A stretch of DNA of 64,000 nucleotides. It comes from Pseudomonas helmanticensis. GTDB taxonomy: Bacteria; Pseudomonadota; Gammaproteobacteria; Pseudomonadales; Pseudomonadaceae. Below the pieces are notes generated by a model, which worked only from the letters and a program-made list of their open reading frames with translations, made no database searches and was not told the DNA's origin. The stretch's first letter is position 1. Each line of letters starts with the position of its first letter. The translations under genes were made by a program, and so were the position numbers. Positions 59,774 through 64,000 of this stretch are shown in pieces. The stretch spans positions 3,844,001-3,908,000 of the forward strand of contig NZ_FXUY01000001.1 in NCBI RefSeq assembly GCF_900182985.1, in the 5' to 3' direction.

Positions 59774-62344
59774 TCAGGCCGGCTGAGCCTGCAGGCTCAG
59801 CGGTCGCAATGGTAATGGCGGCGCATGCGGATCGGCCTTCACCGACGCCCGCCATGCATCCAGCCACTCTGCGTGACCTTCGGCCCAGACCTGCTCATGC
59901 AAACGCGCCAAAGCCACAGGGTCGCTCAGCAGTTGCAGGCGATCATGGTTGTTCAGCCCGGCAGGGCCGACCTTGAGCGCGTGACGCACACGCTCCTGAC
60001 GCAGCCACTCGATCGGTTCGGCCTGACCATGACGGGAGGTCGCCAGCGAGCACGCCAAAGCGTTCTGCTGAGGATCGACCACTGCGCGGACGAAGCCGTC
60101 ATTGAGGGCGTGGTAACGATTTTCGTGGGTGTACTGATCGGTCGCCAGCAGCGCCTGCGGCGGATTGTATTCCTCAGGGATGAGGAACAGGCTCTCGTCA
60201 CGGGACTTCAGGCCCAGACCGACACGGCTGGAGATCACCGACACCGGGATCGACAGCATCAGCGAACCGACGATCGGCACCAGCCACCAGAGGAAGCTCG
60301 GGTTCAGCCAGATCACCAGCAGCGCCCAGCAGAAACCCAGCAGTGTTTGCGGGCCGTGGCGTTTGACCGCTTCGCTCCATGGCGTCGAGTCGTCGTCACG
60401 TTGCGGCGAGTTCCAGGTCGCAGCCCAGCCGAGGAACGCAGCCAGCACGAAACGGGTGTGGAAAATCATCCGCACCGGCGCCAGCAGCATGGAGAAGAGC
60501 ATCTCCAGCAGCATCGACAGGGTCACCTTGAACTTGCCGCCGAACTCTTTCGCGCCCTTGGCCCAGATCAGGATGATGCTCAACAGTTTCGGCAGGAACA
60601 GCAGCACGATGGTCGTCGAGAACAGTGCGATCGCCTTGTCCGGATGCCATTGTGGCCACAGCGGATAAAGCTGACGTGGTTCGAGGAAGTACTGCGGCTC
60701 CATCAGCGTGTTCACCGCCAGCAGCGCGGTCGACAACACCAGGAAGAAGAACCACAACGGCGCCGACAGGTACGACATCACGCCGGTCAGGAACACCGCA
60801 CGGTGCACCGGATGCATGCCTTTAACCAGGAACAGACGGAAGTTCATCAGGTTGCCGTGACACCAGCGACGGTCACGCTTGAGTTCGTCGAGCAGGTTCG
60901 GCGGCAGTTCTTCATAGCTGCCCGGCAGGTCGTAGGCAATCCACACACCCCAACCGGCACGGCGCATCAGCGCGGCTTCGACGAAGTCGTGAGACAGAAT
61001 CGCACCCGAGAATGCCCCTTTACCCGGCAACGGCGCCAAGGCGCAGTGGTCGATAAACGGCTTCATGCGGATGATCGCGTTGTGACCCCAGTAGTGGGAT
61101 TCACCCAGCTGCCAGAAGTGCAGACCGGCGGTAAACAGCGGGCCATAAACGCGGGTCGCAAACTGTTGCATGCGCGCATAGAGAGTATCCATGCCCGACG
61201 CACGCGGCGCGGTCTGGATGATCCCGGCGTCCGGCGTGGCTTCCATCAAGCGCACCAGACTGGTCAGGCACTCGCCGCTCATGACCGAGTCGGCGTCGAG
61301 AACGACCATGTACTTGTAATCACCGCCCCAGCGACGGCAGAAGTCGTCGAGGTTGCCGCTCTTGCGTTTCACACGACGGCGACGGCGGCGATAGAAGATC
61401 TTGCCGAAGCCTTTGGCTTCGCGGCAGACGTCCAGCCAGGCCTGTTGCTCGGCGATACAGATATCGCTGTCGTTACTGTCGCTGAGAACGAAGAAGTCGA
61501 AGCGATCGAGATCACCGGTGGCAGCAACCGATTCGAACGTTGCCCGCAGACCGGCGAAGACGCGCGGCACGTCTTCGTTACAGATCGGCATTACCAGCGC
61601 GGTACGCGCGTCTTTGGCAATCGGTTCGTTGCCGGCGCTTTTGCCGGAGATACGGTATTTATCGTGACCGGTGAGCAACTCGAGGAAGCCCATCAGCGCC
61701 GTCCAGAAACCGGCCGAGACCCAGCAGAACAGAATCCCGAAGAGAATCAGGATGCTGGTTTGCAGCGCATACGGCAGCACTTGCGTGGCGGTTTGCAGCA
61801 GCGGTTGGTGCAGGACTTCGTCAAGATCGACGAACGACCAGCCCTGGTACGGCATGATGCCTTTCATGTACCAGCCGGCGACGATGGTCTGGCCGAGCAT
61901 CAGCAGCAACAAAATGTAGCGACGAATCGAACCGACGGTACGCCAGCGCGCGGCCGGCAGAACGTTTTCGTCTTTCGGCGGCTGCGGCGGGTTGGTGCGA
62001 CCGGTCAGCCGGCGCCAGCCACGCACCAGGATATTGGTGCGCCATGGCTCCGGCACGACTTTGGTCCGACGGATCGGCGGCGTCGCCTTCATGCTGACGC
62101 GACCGCTGGCGTCGAGCACCAGCATCTCGGCGTCTTCAAGTTCCTCGGCGGTGCTCAGGGTCAGGCGCTTGCCCACCGAGGCCTGGGCGGCCTCGGCAGG
62201 GGCGTCGAACGTCGAGGACGACAGGCGTTCATGCAACTCGCTGAACGACTGGCAGCCCGCGAGTTCCGCGCGCTGCTCGTCGGTCATCGGCAGATGCGCC
62301 AGATACTCGGACAGAGTCTCTGGCTGTACTTGAGAGTTACTCAT
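59774..62344 (-). CDS. opgH: Glucans biosynthesis glucosyltransferase H
   Basis: 856 residues. A cytoplasmic N-terminus, about eight membrane segments and a central GT2 domain with the acidic motifs [16 protein letters not shown] and the R-W motif in DRRWCHGN. It polymerises UDP-glucose into the beta-1,2 backbone of osmoregulated periplasmic glucans and moves it across the inner membrane. The N-terminus overlaps opgG by 8 bases. Confidence 0.97.
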   Translation of the reverse strand: MSNSQVQPETLSEYLAHLPMTDEQRAELAGCQSFSELHERLSSSTFDAPAEAAQASVGKRLTLSTAEELEDAEMLVLDASGRVSMKATPPIRRTKVVPEPWRTNILVRGWRRLTGRTNPPQPPKDENVLPAARWRTVGSIRRYILLLLMLGQTIVAGWYMKGIMPYQGWSFVDLDEVLHQPLLQTATQVLPYALQTSILILFGILFCWVSAGFWTALMGFLELLTGHDKYRISGKSAGNEPIAKDARTALVMPICNEDVPRVFAGLRATFESVAATGDLDRFDFFVLSDSNDSDICIAEQQAWLDVCREAKGFGKIFYRRRRRRVKRKSGNLDDFCRRWGGDYKYMVVLDADSVMSGECLTSLVRLMEATPDAGIIQTAPRASGMDTLYARMQQFATRVYGPLFTAGLHFWQLGESHYWGHNAIIRMKPFIDHCALAPLPGKGAFSGAILSHDFVEAALMRRAGWGVWIAYDLPGSYEELPPNLLDELKRDRRWCHGNLMNFRLFLVKGMHPVHRAVFLTGVMSYLSAPLWFFFLVLSTALLAVNTLMEPQYFLEPRQLYPLWPQWHPDKAIALFSTTIVLLFLPKLLSIILIWAKGAKEFGGKFKVTLSMLLEMLFSMLLAPVRMIFHTRFVLAAFLGWAATWNSPQRDDDSTPWSEAVKRHGPQTLLGFCWALLVIWLNPSFLWWLVPIVGSLMLSIPVSVISSRVGLGLKSRDESLFLIPEEYNPPQALLATDQYTHENRYHALNDGFVRAVVDPQQNALACSLATSRHGQAEPIEWLRQERVRHALKVGPAGLNNHDRLQLLSDPVALARLHEQVWAEGHAEWLDAWRASVKADPHAPPLPLRPLSLQAQPA

Positions 62345-64000
62345 CGGCAGGCAACTGATAGCTCCAGGTCTCGGTCAGGACTTCTTCAGTCGGTGCCGAT
62401 TCCGGTGTGGCTGGGGCCGCGTCGGCAGCAACTGGCTGCTTGGCGTCTTTGTTGGCCTTGTCCTTGGCATCTGCTGCTGGCTTGGCGTCGGCTTGTTTGG
62501 CCTCGGCTGCCTTGGCTTCCTTGTCGAGTTTCTCTTGTTGCTTGGCGGCAACCTTGTCGGCCTTGGCGACGGACGAGTTGGACGCCGGCACCGATTTCGC
62601 CAGATCAGCGGTCACGACTGGCTGAACCAGGGCAGCACGCATTTCGGTCGACTTGCCCGCGTCCTTGATTTTCATCCGCAGGGTCAAGCGCCAGCCCTTG
62701 GTTTCCGGGTTGTAGCGCACGCTGTTTTCAACCAGCTCGGCGTTGTCGCCGACGCTGACCTGACTGCGAACGTCGGCATCCGGCGTCAGAGCGGCCAGCG
62801 ATGGACCTTCGAAATCGACCAGGTAGGCAACGCTGCCGTCCGGCTGACGGATCAGGTTCGATTGCTTGACGTCACCGGTCGAACGCAAAGTCTGCGAAAC
62901 CCAGGCGCTGTCCGGCGCGTGAATCGCCGCTTCGTCCATGGTCCAGTGCATGCGGTAAGCGAAGTCCAGCGGCTGGCCCGGCTCCGGCATTTTTTCCGGG
63001 CTCCAGAACGCAACGATGTTGTCGTTGGTTTCGTCAGCGGTCGGAATCTCTACCAGATCAACGGTGCCTTTGCCCCACTCGCCCTTCGGCTCGATCCAGG
63101 CGCTTGGGCGCTTATCGTAGCGATCGTCGAGGTCTTCGTAGTGGCTGAAGTCGCGGCCACGTTGCAGCAGACCGAAACCACGCGGGTTCTCGATGCTGAA
63201 GTTGCTGACGGCCAGGTGTTTCGGGTTGTTCAGTGGACGCCAGATCCACTCGCCGTTGCCGGCATGGATCGACAGACCGCTGGAGTCGTGCAGTTCACGA
63301 CGGTAGTTGAGCACTTTCGACGGCTGGTTGGCGCCGAACAGGAACATGCTGGTCAGCGGCGCGATGCCCAGTTTGCCGACCTTGTCACGCAGGAACATCT
63401 GCGCTTTGACGTCGACAATGGTGTCGCTGCCCGGACGCAGGATCAGACGATAGGCACCGGTGGCGCGTGGCGAATCGAGCAAGGCGAAGATCACCAGATG
63501 CTTGTCGCCCGGCTTCGGCTGTTGAATCCAGAACTCGCGGAAACGCGGGAATTCTTCGCCCGACGGCAGCGCGGTATCGATCGCCAGACCACGGGCCGAC
63601 AGACCGTAGGTATGACCCTTGCCAACGACGCGGAAGTAGCTCGCGCCGAGCATGGTCATGATTTCGTCTTGCTTGTCGGCCTTGTTGATCGGGTACAGCA
63701 CACGGAAACCGGCATAACCCAGTTGTTCGGTGGCTTTCGGATCGAATTTCAGGTCGCCGAAATCGAAGCGACTCGGATCGTATTTGATCTCTTCGACGGT
63801 GTTCGCGGTGATTTCGTTGATTTTCACCGGTGTATCGAAGTGCATACCCTGGTGATAGAAGGACAATTTGAACGGGGTCTTCTGATCAGCCCACTCAGCC
63901 TTTTCGGTGAGGAAGCGGATTTTCTGATAGTCCGCGAATTTCATGTCGCGGAATTCGTTCGGCAGGTTGCTGCGCGGGGCTTCGAATTTTTGCCCGGCCA
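62337..64000 (-). CDS. opgG: Glucans biosynthesis protein G, C-terminal 554 residues (5' end outside window)
   Basis: The frame is open to the right edge (codons before base 63944 read [11 protein letters not shown], so ATG 63944 is internal). The visible part covers the periplasmic beta-sandwich domains that bind glucan. Just before the final strand [11 protein letters not shown] it carries an insert of about 80 residues rich in Ala, Lys and Asp (around 62380-62625), absent from the E. coli protein as remembered. It works with OpgH in glucan backbone synthesis. Confidence 0.95.
   Translation of the reverse strand, partial: AGQKFEAPRSNLPNEFRDMKFADYQKIRFLTEKAEWADQKTPFKLSFYHQGMHFDTPVKINEITANTVEEIKYDPSRFDFGDLKFDPKATEQLGYAGFRVLYPINKADKQDEIMTMLGASYFRVVGKGHTYGLSARGLAIDTALPSGEEFPRFREFWIQQPKPGDKHLVIFALLDSPRATGAYRLILRPGSDTIVDVKAQMFLRDKVGKLGIAPLTSMFLFGANQPSKVLNYRRELHDSSGLSIHAGNGEWIWRPLNNPKHLAVSNFSIENPRGFGLLQRGRDFSHYEDLDDRYDKRPSAWIEPKGEWGKGTVDLVEIPTADETNDNIVAFWSPEKMPEPGQPLDFAYRMHWTMDEAAIHAPDSAWVSQTLRSTGDVKQSNLIRQPDGSVAYLVDFEGPSLAALTPDADVRSQVSVGDNAELVENSVRYNPETKGWRLTLRMKIKDAGKSTEMRAALVQPVVTADLAKSVPASNSSVAKADKVAAKQQEKLDKEAKAAEAKQADAKPAADAKDKANKDAKQPVAADAAPATPESAPTEEVLTETWSYQLPADE

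Noticed and set aside
59825..62668. A long open frame opposite opgH, rich in Arg, Gln and His
   Set aside because: Composition is that of an antisense shadow; opgH is unambiguous on the other strand.

Overview
The window is a chromosomal segment of a fluorescent-group Pseudomonas, probably of the P. fluorescens complex. The evidence is high GC content, typical Pseudomonas proteins, many REP/REPIN-type palindromes, and a gene order that from hemE to opgG follows P. aeruginosa PA5034-PA5078 almost gene by gene (synteny recalled from knowledge, not searched). No rRNA, tRNA, transposase, integrase, phage or CRISPR array was seen.

Bases 1-9009 are the accessory part: the distal half of an aryl-polyene (APE) pigment cluster on the plus strand. 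It holds the end of an MMPL exporter, a CPA2-antiporter-like membrane protein, an FAD oxidoreductase of the flavin-halogenase superfamily, a SAM methyltransferase, a DUF3261 lipoprotein, and the ketosynthase-dehydratase-ketoreductase-ketosynthase set (apeO-P-Q-R order). Two paralogous small secreted proteins follow. The acyl carrier proteins, acyltransferases and ligase expected of such a cluster would lie left of base 1. Bases 9113-11408 are a divergent LysR/MFS pair very like E. coli ynfL/ynfM.

Bases 11532-27454 form a minus-strand block: hemE, gltD, gltB, an AAA ATPase with a SPOR domain, aroB, aroK and pilQPONM. In transcription order this runs from type IV pilus alignment and secretin genes through shikimate enzymes to glutamate synthase and haem synthesis. 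Penicillin-binding protein 1a is transcribed divergently from pilM.

Bases 30434-40811 contain malic enzyme, a secreted nuclease and rpmE on the minus strand, then priA, argS, a SPOR protein, hslVU with a heat-shock type promoter, and a DUF971 gene on the plus strand. Bases 41070-48327 are the medium-chain-length polyhydroxyalkanoate locus: phaC1-phaZ-phaC2-phaD, convergent with phaF and phaI plus a PHA-granule-region protein. Bases 48482-54537 are ubiE-ubiJ-ubiB, hisI-hisE, tatABC and rsmE. Bases 54737-64000 hold a chemoreceptor, a polar amino-acid ABC transporter (minus strand) and the glucan genes opgH and opgG (opgG runs off the right edge).

The most unusual points are a REPIN-like palindrome lying inside the 5' coding region of the APE lipoprotein gene, a halogenase-like flavoenzyme and a methyltransferase embedded in the APE operon, three copies of a roughly 175-bp nested palindrome, and an rpmE terminator that doubles as signal-peptide coding sequence of the nuclease gene behind it.
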